Assembly: GCA_021324445.1 (NCBI GenBank)
Contig: JAJPJC010000540.1
Coordinates: 1 to 64,000, forward strand
Length of the DNA: 64,000 bases
Source: Isosphaeraceae bacterium
GTDB lineage: Bacteria; Planctomycetota; Planctomycetia; Isosphaerales; Isosphaeraceae
Reading direction: 5' to 3'
The notes under the pieces were generated by a model. That model worked only from the letters and a program-made list of their open reading frames with translations, made no database searches and had not been told where the DNA came from. The translations under genes and the position numbers were made by a program. The number at the start of each line of letters is the position of its first letter. Within the stretch, counting starts at the first letter, position 1. This document shows positions 36,688 through 45,464 of this stretch, piece after piece.

Positions 36688-39561
36688 ATGCTCTGGCACC
36701 TTCAGATCAAACCGGCCCCGGGACAAGCGGATCACGTCGGCGAGCGGCTGGCGGTCGAGGCCGCGGAGCTGGGCCTGGGCGGGCCCTGGTCGATCCAGGC
36801 CAGCCGTGGGTTCCTGGTCGAGGGGGAGATCTCGCAGGCCGAACTCGAGCGGGCGGCGCGGGAGGTCCTGATCGATCCGGTCGTGGAGGTCGCGTCGATT
36901 CGTCCCGTGGGGTCGAGAGCCGACGGGGTGGTCCACGTCCTCCCCAGGCCGGGAGTGACCGACCCGGAGGCCGAAAGTGCCCGGGCGCTCCTGACCGATC
37001 TGGGCTACGCCGTCGCGAATGTCCGGACGATCCGGACCTATCGGATCGAGGGACCCGCCAAGACCCTCTCCCGCTTGATCCAGCGCGTGCTGGCCAACGA
37101 TGCGGTCGAGCAGGCCGTCCTCGGCGAACTGCCTTTCGATCGGTTGGGGCAGGGTCAAGTCTACCACTTCCACCGGGTGGAGGTGCCGATCCGCGGACTG
37201 GGCGACGACGCGCTGGTGCAGATCAGCAAGTCGGGTCAGCTCTCACTGAGCCTGGCCGAGATGAGGGCCATCGAAGCGCATTTCCTCGAGCTGGGTCGCG
37301 AGCCGACGGATTGCGAGCTCGAGACCCTGGCTCAGACCTGGAGCGAGCATTGCTCGCACAAGACCTTGAAAGGGCGGATTGCCTTCCAGGGCCGGACGAT
37401 CGACAACCTGCTGAACGAGACGATCTTCCGGGCGACGCGCGAGCTGGCCTGCGACTGGCTGGTGAGTGTCTTCAGCGACAACGCCGGAGTGATCCGGTTC
37501 GACGACGAGCACGATGTCTGCTTCAAGGTCGAGACGCACAACCACCCCTCGGCGATCGATCCCTACGGCGGCTCGAACACCGGGCTGGGAGGCGTGATCC
37601 GCGACGCGCTGGGGACCGGCCTGGGCGCCAAGCCGATCTGCAATACCGACGTCTTCTGCGTGGCCGCGCCCGATCTCGACCCGGATCGGGTCCCACCCGG
37701 AGTGCTCCACCCCAAGCGGGTGCTCAAGGGAGTCGTCGCCGGCGTGCGCGACTATGGAAACCGGATGGGGATTCCGACTGTCAACGGCGCCCTGGCGGTC
37801 GACCCCGGCTACCTGGCCAATCCCCTGGTCTTTTGCGGGACGGTCGGAGTCCTGCCGCGGGGCAAGGCCGCGAAGCATGTCGAGGCGGGCGATCGCATCA
37901 TCGCCCTCGGCGGCCGGACCGGCCGCGACGGCATCCACGGCGCCACGTTCAGCTCGGCGGAGCTGACGGCCCAGAGCGAGAGCCTCTCCGGCGGCGCCGT
38001 CCAGATCGGCAACGCGATCACCGAGAAGATGGTGCTCGACGTGATCCTCCAGGCCCGCGACCAGGGGTTGTTCCACGCGATCACCGACTGCGGCGCCGGG
38101 GGCTTCAGCTCGGCGGTCGGCGAGATGGGCGCGGCGCTCGGCGCCGAGGTCGAGCTGAGCCGCGCGCCGTTGAAGTACCCGGGGCTCTCCTACACCGAGA
38201 TCTGGATCTCCGAGGCCCAGGAGCGCATGGTTCTGGCGGTTCCACCCGACAAGTGGCCGGCGCTGGAGGCCCTCTGCCGGAGCGAGGGCGTCGAGGCGAC
38301 CGACCTGGGCGAGTTCGTCGACTCCGGCCGGTTGATCCTCCGCTACCGGGGCGAGCGGGTCGCCGAGCTGTCGATGGAGTTCCTCCACGACGGGCGGCCG
38401 ACCGTCGTTCGCGCCGCGACCTGGACGCCCGCCCCGGACCGGCCGCTGGAGGCCCCGGACCGGCGTGAGTTCACCGGCGACTTGATCCGGCTCCTGCAAC
38501 ACGGAGACGTTTGCAGCAAGGAGTGGATCGTCCGGCAGTACGACCACGAAGTCCAAGCCCGCACCGTGATCAAGCCGATGGTCGGGGCCGGCGACGACGG
38601 GCCCGGCGACGCCGCGGTCGTGCTCCCGGTCCGCGGGTCGACCCGAGGGCTGGCCGTGGCCTGCGGGATCAATCCCCGCTGGGGCCGGCTCGATCCCTAC
38701 GCCATGGCCGCCTGTGTCGTCGACGAGGCGGTCCGGAACTGCACCGCGGTCGGCGCGGATCCGGAGCGGATTGCGATCCTGGACAATTTCTGCTGGGGCA
38801 ATACCGAGCGGCCGGAGACACTCGGCGCGCTGGTGCGGGCGGCGCAGGCCTGTCACGACGTGTCCCTGGCCTACCGCACGCCGTTCATCTCGGGCAAGGA
38901 CAGCCTCAATAACGAATTCGTGCACGATGGCCGGAGCCTGGCAATCCCCCCGACGCTCCTGATCAGTGCCATCGGCATCGTCCCGGACGTCCGGTCGTGC
39001 GTGACGATGGATCTGAAGGAAGCCGGCAACCGGCTGTATCTTCTGGGGATGACGCGCCACGAGCTGGGAGGCTCGCTCTGGTCGGAGGTGCACGGGCGGC
39101 CCGGCGGCCGCGTCCCCCGGGTCGACCTTGCCCAGGCACCGCGCCTCTTCGGCGCGGTCCACCAGGCCATTGGTCGCGGACTGATCCGCAGCTGCCACGA
39201 TCTCAGCGAGGGCGGCCTGGCGGTCGCCCTGGCGGAGATGGCCCTGGCCGGCGGACTGGGCGCCCGGGTGACGCTCGCCGACGTCCCGCACGATCCGGAC
39301 GAGATGGATGATTTCGTCCGGCTCTTCGCGGAATCGCCCACTCGGTTCCTGCTGGAAGCACGGCCCGAGGCCGGCGCGGAGCTCGAGGCGCACCTCGGCG
39401 GATTCCCGCTGGGTCGGCTCGGAGAGGTGACCGCTGGCAACGGGGAGCGAGGACAACCCTCGCCCCGCTTGATCATCCAGGGGATCGATGGCCGGGTGGT
39501 CGTCGATGCCGCCGTCGACGAGTTGAAAGCTGCCTGGCAAGGTCCATTGCGCTGGCCCTGA
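36688..39561 (+). CDS. purL: Phosphoribosylformylglycinamidine synthase, PurS-PurL fusion
   Basis: At 957 residues this is longer than stand-alone small PurL (about 740). The first 190 residues resemble one or two PurS units (VVHVLPRPGVTDPEAESARA, YRIEGPAKTLSRLIQRVLAN), while PurL proper begins near 200 with EMRAIEAHFLELGREPTDCE and TWSEHCSHKTLKG. The ATP/Mg sites (FKVETHNHPSAIDPYGGSNTG, TDCGAGGFSSAVGEMG) and the second AIRS-like half (RSCHDLSEGGLAVALAEM) are intact. It makes FGAM from FGAR with ammonia from PurQ, in purine synthesis. The glutaminase PurQ is encoded separately at 40576. It probably replaces the usual three-part PurS/PurL/PurQ complex by two chains. Confidence 0.95.
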   Translation: MLWHLQIKPAPGQADHVGERLAVEAAELGLGGPWSIQASRGFLVEGEISQAELERAAREVLIDPVVEVASIRPVGSRADGVVHVLPRPGVTDPEAESARALLTDLGYAVANVRTIRTYRIEGPAKTLSRLIQRVLANDAVEQAVLGELPFDRLGQGQVYHFHRVEVPIRGLGDDALVQISKSGQLSLSLAEMRAIEAHFLELGREPTDCELETLAQTWSEHCSHKTLKGRIAFQGRTIDNLLNETIFRATRELACDWLVSVFSDNAGVIRFDDEHDVCFKVETHNHPSAIDPYGGSNTGLGGVIRDALGTGLGAKPICNTDVFCVAAPDLDPDRVPPGVLHPKRVLKGVVAGVRDYGNRMGIPTVNGALAVDPGYLANPLVFCGTVGVLPRGKAAKHVEAGDRIIALGGRTGRDGIHGATFSSAELTAQSESLSGGAVQIGNAITEKMVLDVILQARDQGLFHAITDCGAGGFSSAVGEMGAALGAEVELSRAPLKYPGLSYTEIWISEAQERMVLAVPPDKWPALEALCRSEGVEATDLGEFVDSGRLILRYRGERVAELSMEFLHDGRPTVVRAATWTPAPDRPLEAPDRREFTGDLIRLLQHGDVCSKEWIVRQYDHEVQARTVIKPMVGAGDDGPGDAAVVLPVRGSTRGLAVACGINPRWGRLDPYAMAACVVDEAVRNCTAVGADPERIAILDNFCWGNTERPETLGALVRAAQACHDVSLAYRTPFISGKDSLNNEFVHDGRSLAIPPTLLISAIGIVPDVRSCVTMDLKEAGNRLYLLGMTRHELGGSLWSEVHGRPGGRVPRVDLAQAPRLFGAVHQAIGRGLIRSCHDLSEGGLAVALAEMALAGGLGARVTLADVPHDPDEMDDFVRLFAESPTRFLLEARPEAGAELEAHLGGFPLGRLGEVTAGNGERGQPSPRLIIQGIDGRVVVDAAVDELKAAWQGPLRWP

Positions 39562-39609
39562 CCGGGCGCCGGCCGGCCGATCGCCGCGGGAGGGCATCTT
39601 CGTTCGTGG

Positions 39610-39658
39610 GTCAGGCTTTCAGCCTGACTCTTCTGGCACGTCAGGCTTTCCGCCTGAC
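39610..39658. repeat. Two variant GTCAGGC...GCCTGAC palindromes
   Basis: Copies at 39610-39628 and 39640-39658 have 7-base arms GTCAGGC/GCCTGAC with loops tttca and tttcc. They belong to the same family as the copies at 6189 and 31628, but with a different loop. They are located between purL and the NYN gene, upstream of its start. Confidence 0.8.
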
Positions 39659-39704
39659 CTCCATTCTTGATGGCGGATTAACAACCAATCTCATGAAGGA
39701 CTTG

Positions 39705-40538
39705 ATGATGCTGCGATTCGTGACCTTCGTGGACGGCTCGAACCTGGATGGTGTCCTAAAACATCTGAATCTGCGTGTGGATGACTACGGCGCGTTTTAT
39801 CGGCACGCCTTCGAGCAGAGCGTGCACTACTGGGGCCGGACGTTCGCCGAGGGGGCGCGCTGGCCCACCGCCCAGCACTCACGGATCTACTGGTACGTCG
39901 TGGGCAAGATGGACGAGTGGGACCTCAACGACCCCAAGGCGGAGGCGCGGCTGCGGACCCGCTTCGAGATGAACCCGCGGCTGCGCGACGCCTACATCGA
40001 GGACGCCAGCCGCCGCAATCCCGACCTGCCGATGGAGCGCCGCATCGATGAGGCCTGGAACCTCTGCTTCGCCGAGACCCGCGAATGGTACGAGGGCAAG
40101 CGGCGCGCCCTCGAGCGGAAGAAGCGGTTCTACCACGGCGTGCAGGCCGCGACCGACTTCGTCGAGATCCGCCAGGAGGGCCACTGGAAAGTCGACCTGC
40201 TCCATCACACGGTCAACGAGAAGGGGCTCGACACCAGCCTGGCCGTCGACATGGTCGCGCTCCAGGACACCTACGACATCGCGCTGTTGATCTCGGGGGA
40301 CGCCGACGGCATCCCGGGGATCAACTACGTCAAGAGCCGGTCCAAGCACGTCGGGGTCGCCGAATTCCGCCGGGGCTCCCCGGCCGATTTCCCGGCCAAG
40401 GGGACCTCGTCGCGGCTGAAGATCGCCGCCGACTTCGTGGTGCAGGTGTATGAGTCCGAGCTGCTGCGGCGGAACCTGGCCTACCGCTCCGAGTCGGATT
40501 ACGGCTCGCAGTTTGGATCGGCCGACTCCTCCTATTGA
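39705..40538 (+). CDS. NYN-domain (LabA/DUF88-like) nuclease-type protein
   Basis: The protein has a PIN-like NYN fold: first acidic motif FVTFVDGSNLDG at the N-terminus, KVDLLHHTVN...LAVDMVALQD in the middle and LLISGDADGIPGINYVKSRS near residue 225, which together place the Asp residues expected for a metal-dependent RNase. A charged helical insertion (residues about 85-145) is unusual. The start is ATG at 39705 or 39708, both after GAAGGA; the long frame to 39606 is in repeat DNA. It lies 143 bases after purL and 37 before purQ, so it is probably co-expressed with purQ. The role, perhaps RNA turnover or regulation, is unknown. Confidence 0.85.
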   Translation: MMLRFVTFVDGSNLDGVLKHLNLRVDDYGAFYRHAFEQSVHYWGRTFAEGARWPTAQHSRIYWYVVGKMDEWDLNDPKAEARLRTRFEMNPRLRDAYIEDASRRNPDLPMERRIDEAWNLCFAETREWYEGKRRALERKKRFYHGVQAATDFVEIRQEGHWKVDLLHHTVNEKGLDTSLAVDMVALQDTYDIALLISGDADGIPGINYVKSRSKHVGVAEFRRGSPADFPAKGTSSRLKIAADFVVQVYESELLRRNLAYRSESDYGSQFGSADSSY

Positions 40539-40575
40539 CGGAGGACGCTCCCTCCCTCACCCAAGACCTTCGACC

Positions 40576-41355
40576 ATGACCAGACCTCATGCGATCGTCC
40601 TGCGGGCGCCGGGTACCAACTGCGACGAGGAGACGGCCGCCGCCTGGGAACGGGCGGGGGCCGTCGCCGAGACCTGGCACGTCGGCCGGCTGATCGAGGC
40701 GCCTCAGGAGCTCGATCGGTTCCAGATCCTGACGATCCCGGGCGGCTTCTCCTACGGCGACGACCTGGGCGCCGGCCGGATCCTGGCCGTCCGGCTGGGG
40801 ACCGCCCTGGGCGAGGCCCTGCGGCGGTTCCACGACCGGGGCGGACTGATCCTGGGCATCTGCAACGGTTTCCAGGTCCTGGTGCGCAGCGGCTTGCTGC
40901 CCGGGGGAGCCGCCCCCGGCCCCGCCACCCTCGCACGCAACGAGTCGGGGCGGTTCGAGGCCCGATGGATCCGGCTCGCGCCGCGTCCGGGCCGCTCGCC
41001 GTTCGTCGTGTCCGAAGATTCGATCGAGCTCCCGGTGGCCCATGGCGAAGGCCGGTTCATCACGGCCGACGTGACCGATCTCGACCGCCTCCAGGCGGCC
41101 GGTCAGGTCGTGCTGGCGTACAGCGATGACGAGGGTCGCCCGACCCAGGCGTATCCGGCCAATCCCAACGGCTCGGCCGGGGCCGTGGCCGGTGTCTGCG
41201 ACCCCACGGGGCGCATCTTCGGCTTGATGCCGCATCCCGAGCGCTTTATCGACCCCTGGCACCATCCCCGCTGGACGCGTCGCGGCACCGGGCTGGCACC
41301 CGGTGGCGACGGCCTGCGGATCTTCGCCGGTGCCGTGCAGTTCCTCGCGGGGTGA
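40576..41355 (+). CDS. purQ: Phosphoribosylformylglycinamidine synthase glutaminase subunit PurQ
   Basis: A class I glutamine amidotransferase of 259 residues. It starts with AIVLRAPGTNCDEETAAAWE, followed by ILTIPGGFSYGDDLGAGRI, the nucleophile Cys in ILGICNGFQVL and the His-Glu pair in GLMPHPERF. It supplies ammonia from glutamine to PurL. The ATG at 40576 is the family start; the open frame ahead overlaps the NYN gene. It is separated from purL by the NYN gene, an unusual order. The insert region (PAGPATLARNESGRFEARW) is as in larger PurQ proteins. Confidence 0.94.
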   Translation: MTRPHAIVLRAPGTNCDEETAAAWERAGAVAETWHVGRLIEAPQELDRFQILTIPGGFSYGDDLGAGRILAVRLGTALGEALRRFHDRGGLILGICNGFQVLVRSGLLPGGAAPGPATLARNESGRFEARWIRLAPRPGRSPFVVSEDSIELPVAHGEGRFITADVTDLDRLQAAGQVVLAYSDDEGRPTQAYPANPNGSAGAVAGVCDPTGRIFGLMPHPERFIDPWHHPRWTRRGTGLAPGGDGLRIFAGAVQFLAG

Positions 41356-41430
41356 GCACGACTTCGAGGGAACCTACCGAGTTCGGGAAGCGACTGGAGA
41401 GAAACCCCTGGAACAGGGAGATTGCCGCCG

Positions 41431-41838
41431 ATGGCCCATACGCTGACGATCGACGTTCCCGAAACGGTCTACCACAGCCTGGAACGGTGGGCCGCTCATC
41501 ACGGGACCACTCCCGAAGCCCTGGCCCGGGATTGGGTTGCTCGCCGGGTCATCGAACTGGAGAACGATCCCTTGCTGCGCTGGGCGGGTGCGATCGATTC
41601 CGATGTCGCCGATGTCGCCGAACGTCATGATCGGTATCTCGGCCAGGCCCTCCGCCAAGAAGTCCGGGATGATCCGCGAGGATCCGTCGGTTCGCTGACA
41701 CCTCGGGATGGGCCGCTTGGCTCGGGAAGCGAGAGCCCGTTCATGCCTTGGCGGTCTCCCTGGTCACCCAGGCCCGCGGTGATGGACGCCGCCTCGTCAC
41801 GACGAATTATGTCCTCAACGAACTCGTTGCCCTGTTGA
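41431..41838 (+). CDS. VapB-like antitoxin with run-on C-terminus
   Basis: The first 85 residues form an antitoxin-like protein: MAHTLTIDVPETVYHSLERW, then helices with TTPEALARDWVARRVIELENDP and ERHDRYLGQALRQEVRDD. This fits small planctomycete/cyanobacterial antitoxins paired with PIN toxins. The frame should end soon after EVRDD; instead a 10-base duplication (GATCCGCGAG before GATCCG, 41670-41685) removed the stop, so another 40-odd residues of toxin DNA are read in the wrong frame. Removing the ten bases gives ...EVRDDPSVR-stop overlapping the toxin ATG. DNA-binding and toxin-binding parts may still fold. Confidence 0.7.
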   Translation: MAHTLTIDVPETVYHSLERWAAHHGTTPEALARDWVARRVIELENDPLLRWAGAIDSDVADVAERHDRYLGQALRQEVRDDPRGSVGSLTPRDGPLGSGSESPFMPWRSPWSPRPAVMDAASSRRIMSSTNSLPC

Positions 41839-42095
41839 CCAGTCCGTTGCGAATGCCTCGCGGCTAACAAATCCAGCTCGTGACCGATCTGCGCGCCGCC
41901 ACCTGGGTCGATATCATCCACATCGACTCCGCGCTCGATTTGGCGGCATGGGCCTTGTGGCTGTCGCGACCCGATAAGGATTGGAGTTTGGTCGACTGTG
42001 CCAGCTTCGTGATCATGCCACGCCAAGGCTTGACCGAAAGCCTGACGGCTGATCACCATTTCGACCAAGCCGGCTTCATCCGATTGCTGAAGTAG
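41669..42095 (+). pseudogene. PIN-domain (VapC-type) toxin, inactivated twice
   Basis: Read with corrections the product is MIRRFADTSGWAAWL...TTNYVLNELVALLTSPLRM...WSLVDCASFVIM...LTADHHFDQAGFIRLLK, a PIN-domain RNase with acidic residues in FADTS, LNEL and LVDCAS. Two lesions stop it: a 10-base duplication after the first codons puts the start out of frame, and codon TAA at 41865-41867 interrupts the middle (SPLRMPRG-stop-QIQLVTDL), where a Lys codon is expected. The 3' part remains open as a 71-codon frame at 41880-42095, but no ribosome site precedes it. Pairs with the antitoxin at 41431. Confidence 0.8.
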
Positions 42096-42278
42096 GGTGT
42101 GCCCAATCAATCGGTTGATCCGACGCAGGATCGGTCCGGCTGCAGCGTCGGCGGATGGGGAGGCTGCCTGGACGGCAGTGCCCCATTGCAAACGGCGGTA
42201 AGCCGCCGACAATCGGCATGTGGTCCGCGACCGGATCGGGACAAACCTCGGGACGAGTCGATACAGGGAGCTCCGGGC

Positions 42279-44195
42279 ATGATCTCGCGAAGCGCGCGCC
42301 GCGTTGCCGTGGTTGTTGTCAGCCAGGTCCTGTGCTGGAGCGGGATCGCCGAGCAGCCCCTGCGTGCCCAGGGACCGCAACCGGCGAAACGAATCGCTGA
42401 GTTCGGCGTGGTCGTCGAGAAGAACGTGATGATCCCGATGCGCGACGGCGTCCGCCTGGCCGCCGACCTCTATCGGCCCGCGCGGAACGGCCAGCCGGTA
42501 GCCGGCCGGTTCCCAGCCGTCTTGACCCGGACTCCCTATGACAAGAACACGAGCAAGACCGAGGGCCACTACTACGCCGAGCGCGGGTATGTCGTGGTCG
42601 CCAACGACGTCCGGGGCCGTTATGCCAGCGAGGGGACCTGGCGGCTGATTGCCGACGATCCTCAAGATGGCTACGACGTGGTGGAGTGGATTGCCCGGCA
42701 GGAGTGGTCCAACGGCAAGGTGGGCACCTTCGGGACGAGCTATCCCGGCGGCACCCAGCATGCCCTGGCCGAGATGAACCCACCCCACTTGACGACGATG
42801 ATCCCGATCGACTCGGTGTCAAACTGCGGCGTCAGCGGGATGAGGCACGGAGGCGCCTTCGAGCTGCGGTTCCTGAACTGGATCTTCCAGACCGGCGCGC
42901 CCAATTCCAAGGCCGCGCTGGCCAACCCCGCGCTGCGGCAGGCCCTGGTCGAGAACGGCCGGCGGATCCGCCAGCACGCCGACAGCCTGCCCGTCCGGCC
43001 CGGAACGACCCCGCTGCGGGTCGTGCCCGAATACGAGGCCTGGCTGGTGGAAGCGATGCGGAGCGGGCCCGAATCGCCGTTCTGGCACATCAAGGGGATG
43101 TCGGTCGTGGACCACATCCGTGACTACGCCGACGTGCCCGTGCTGCACATCACGGGCTGGTACGACTCCTGGGCACGCCAGGTCACCATGAACTACGTGG
43201 CGCTGGCGAAGACGAAGAAATCGCCCCAACGCCTGGTGATCGGCCCCTGGGTCCACGGTGGCCAGACCGCCCACGTGGCCGGTGAGGTCGAGTTCAGTCC
43301 GGAGGCCGGCATCGACTTGCTGGGCTTCCGACTGCGCTGGTACGACCGTTGGCTCCGCGGCGAAACGAACGGCGTGGACGACGACGCGCCGGTGTTGCTC
43401 TATATCATGGGGACCGGTGATGACCGCCGCTCCTCGGCCGGCCGGCTCCGGCATGGCGGCTCCTGGCGCGCCGAGCGCGAATGGCCCCTGGCCCGAGCCA
43501 AGCCGACAGCGTTTTATCTCCACGCCGAAGGCGCGCTCTCGACCGCAGCTCCCTCGCTCGGTACCAGCAGCACAACCTACACCTTCGATCCGCGCCACCC
43601 GGTGCCGACGATCGGCGGCAACATCTCGTCGAACCAGGGTTTGATGACCAACGGCGGCTACGATCAGCGGCCCCGCGACGACACCCACGCCGCCGGCAAC
43701 CGCCTGCCCCTGTCGGAGCGCCGCGACGTGCTGGTCTTCCGCACCGGACCCTTGGAGGCCAACGTCGAAGTTACCGGTACGGTCGAGGTCAAGCTCTGGG
43801 TCGGCTCGAGCGCGCCCGACACCGACTTCACCGCCAAGCTGATCGACGAGATCCCGCCCAATCCGGATTACCCGCTGGGGTTCGACCTCAACATCGGCGA
43901 CTCGATCCTGCGGACGCGCTACCGCGAAGGGCTGGATCACCAGGCTCCGCCGCTGAAGCCCGGCGCGATCGTACCGATCACGATCACGCTCTATCCGACC
44001 GCAAATGTGTTCAAGCGGGGACACCGCATCCGCGTCGATGTTTCGAGCAGCAATTATCCGCGGTTCGACGTCAACCCGAACACCGGCGACCCGCTGGGTG
44101 AGTACCGCCGCAGGGTCCCGGCTGAGAACACTGTTTATCACAGCGCGCTCCACCCTTCAGTCGTGGTCTTGCCCGTGGTGGCGGGATCGCCGTGA
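42279..44195 (+). CDS. CocE/NonD-family serine hydrolase (X-Pro dipeptidyl-peptidase-like), secreted
   Basis: The 638-residue protein has a signal peptide (RRVAVVVVSQVLCWSGIAEQ) and the CocE/NonD fold. IPMRDGVRLAADLYRP starts the alpha/beta domain, VGTFGTSYPGGTQ holds the nucleophile Ser, ITGWYDSW lies near the acidic residue and GPWVHGG gives the His; a C-terminal jelly-roll domain follows (DVLVFRTGPLEANVEVTGTVEVKLWV ... HRIRVDVSSSNYPRFDVN). Relatives cleave esters, amides or X-Pro peptides; the substrate here is unknown. Start ATG at 42279 follows AGGGAGCTCC; the frame before it is not protein-like. It acts outside the cytoplasm. No neighbour points to a pathway. Confidence 0.9.
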   Translation: MISRSARRVAVVVVSQVLCWSGIAEQPLRAQGPQPAKRIAEFGVVVEKNVMIPMRDGVRLAADLYRPARNGQPVAGRFPAVLTRTPYDKNTSKTEGHYYAERGYVVVANDVRGRYASEGTWRLIADDPQDGYDVVEWIARQEWSNGKVGTFGTSYPGGTQHALAEMNPPHLTTMIPIDSVSNCGVSGMRHGGAFELRFLNWIFQTGAPNSKAALANPALRQALVENGRRIRQHADSLPVRPGTTPLRVVPEYEAWLVEAMRSGPESPFWHIKGMSVVDHIRDYADVPVLHITGWYDSWARQVTMNYVALAKTKKSPQRLVIGPWVHGGQTAHVAGEVEFSPEAGIDLLGFRLRWYDRWLRGETNGVDDDAPVLLYIMGTGDDRRSSAGRLRHGGSWRAEREWPLARAKPTAFYLHAEGALSTAAPSLGTSSTTYTFDPRHPVPTIGGNISSNQGLMTNGGYDQRPRDDTHAAGNRLPLSERRDVLVFRTGPLEANVEVTGTVEVKLWVGSSAPDTDFTAKLIDEIPPNPDYPLGFDLNIGDSILRTRYREGLDHQAPPLKPGAIVPITITLYPTANVFKRGHRIRVDVSSSNYPRFDVNPNTGDPLGEYRRRVPAENTVYHSALHPSVVVLPVVAGSP

Positions 44196-44439
44196 GTGAT
44201 CGCGCGGAACGGCGAAACGATGGACTTTGTGCACCGGCCTCGTCCGACGAAGGGCGCTCTGTAAACGGAGAATGGCCACAGCGATGCTTTGCCCCGGCGC
44301 GCTCGACCCGCAGGAAGGGCGCGAACTTCCGCATCGTGCATCTTGCGCAATCGATACACTCGCCAGGCTATTTCAATTGCGTTGTCCTTCTGGTTAACTG
44401 GTGGCGGTCCGAATGACTCCCTCACACAGGAGAGACTCC

Positions 44440-44904
44440 ATGCCAGCCACAGCGACCCGGAACCAAGGCAAAGCGATGTTCGTCAAGGAGCTGCTCCTCG
44501 ATAACCCGTACGCCAACGCCCAGGATGTGGTCGAGGCCTGGCAAGCCGCGGGCATGGAGGGCACCATCAGCGCCAGCCTCGTGAGCAAGGTGCGCTCCGA
44601 GAGCGGGCTGGCGGGGAACCTGAGCGGCCGTCGCCGGCGGAAGACCAGGACCGCCAAGGCTGCGGCCGCCGGCTCCACGCGCACCGGCAAACGGCGTGGA
44701 AGACCGCCCAAGCAGGCCGCCGATGAGGCCAACGGGATGAGCCAGGTCCAGACCCGGCGCCGGAAAATCACGTTCGACGACCTGGAAGTGGATTTCGATC
44801 GGCTCTTGCTCAAGGTGGTCAGCCAGGGCGATCTCACCCCGGTCGAGGATGCACTCCGGCGGGCTCGACGGCTGCTCTATGAGGAATCTTCCTCGAAGGC
44901 TTGA
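44440..44904 (+). CDS. Conserved planctomycete-type hypothetical protein with AT-hook-like linker
   Basis: The product is 154 residues. The N-terminal part (MPATATRNQGKAMFVKELLL, then AQDVVEAWQAAGMEGTISASLVSKVR) looks like a winged-helix or small helical DNA-binding unit; a basic linker with GRRRRKTRTAK and KRRGRPPKQ (the AT-hook core GRP) follows; the C-terminus has FDDLEVDFDRLLLKVVSQGDLTPVEDALRRARRLLYEE. I have seen the same layout in related genomes but know no function. The ATG at 44440 is chosen because AGGAGAGACTCC precedes it. The basic middle suggests a nucleoid-associated or regulatory role; this is inference. Confidence 0.72.
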   Translation: MPATATRNQGKAMFVKELLLDNPYANAQDVVEAWQAAGMEGTISASLVSKVRSESGLAGNLSGRRRRKTRTAKAAAAGSTRTGKRRGRPPKQAADEANGMSQVQTRRRKITFDDLEVDFDRLLLKVVSQGDLTPVEDALRRARRLLYEESSSKA

Positions 44905-45064
44905 TCAATCCACGGCCGCCAGTGGATCACTCGCAGTCGACTCTCTCGGTTGAAGTCGTGTCCGGTGGATCGCCGGAGCAAGAATCGAGAATCGGGCCTG
45001 GACGCAAGGCTTCCGGTGGTTTAATGTACAGACCGACGGAGAAAGCGGCCAATGGGAGGAGACG

Positions 45065-45360
45065 ATGATGCCCGAGACCATCTCCAAGCCCCAGGTCCAG
45101 TGCGAGGTTTCCGAAGGATTGATGGGGGCGGACATCACGGTCACCATCGTGGATGCCTTCGGGCGGGAGCAGTAGATCTACGTCCTGCCCACCAGGTGAA
45201 CTGGGAGGGGGACGTTCCCTATCTCCCGGTTGGGATCATCAACATCGATCGGCGGAACCGGCGGGTCCTCGTCGAGCTGCCCACCGCGGCCGATTCCGGC
45301 GCGAATCGGATGTGGATGCCGTTTGAGAAGTTCCTGGTGGCGAAGGGAGCCCGTGCATGA
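45065..45360 (+). pseudogene. Broken small hypothetical gene (nonsense codon plus one-base deletion)
   Basis: From ATG 45065 or 45068 the frame reads MPETISKPQVQCEVSEGLMG...TIVDAFGREQ and then meets TAG at 45173. The matching C-terminal half, VNWEGDVPYLPVGIINIDRR...VLVELPTAADSGANRMWMPF...EKFLVAKGARA, is in another frame to 45360. Changing TAG to TAC and adding one C in CTGCCCACC near 45187 would join them as ...REQYIYVLPHQVNWEG... into one protein of about 98 residues. It is a conserved small planctomycete-type protein of unknown role, here non-functional unless the reads are wrong. Confidence 0.65.
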
Positions 45361-45464
45361 TCCTCTCCGACGGGCAGCTACACGCCGCGCTCGCTGGACT
45401 CGACAGGGAGTTATCGGATTCGTTAATCTCCGGGGATGGAATGGGAAATCCTCTACTTCAGTGA
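45357..45464 (+). pseudogene. Very short open frame, possible fragment
   Basis: A 35-codon frame starting MILSDGQLHAALAGLDREL overlaps the end of the previous gene (ATGA) and the start of the HigB remnant. The first residues recall the N-terminus of dCTP deaminases (MILSDxxIxxAL), but nothing else of that family is present. It may be a cut-down remnant or chance. Confidence 0.25.

Noticed and set aside
37243-39597. Open frame of more than 780 codons opposite purL
   Set aside because: Same antisense effect; no domain, and purL on the plus strand has all family motifs.
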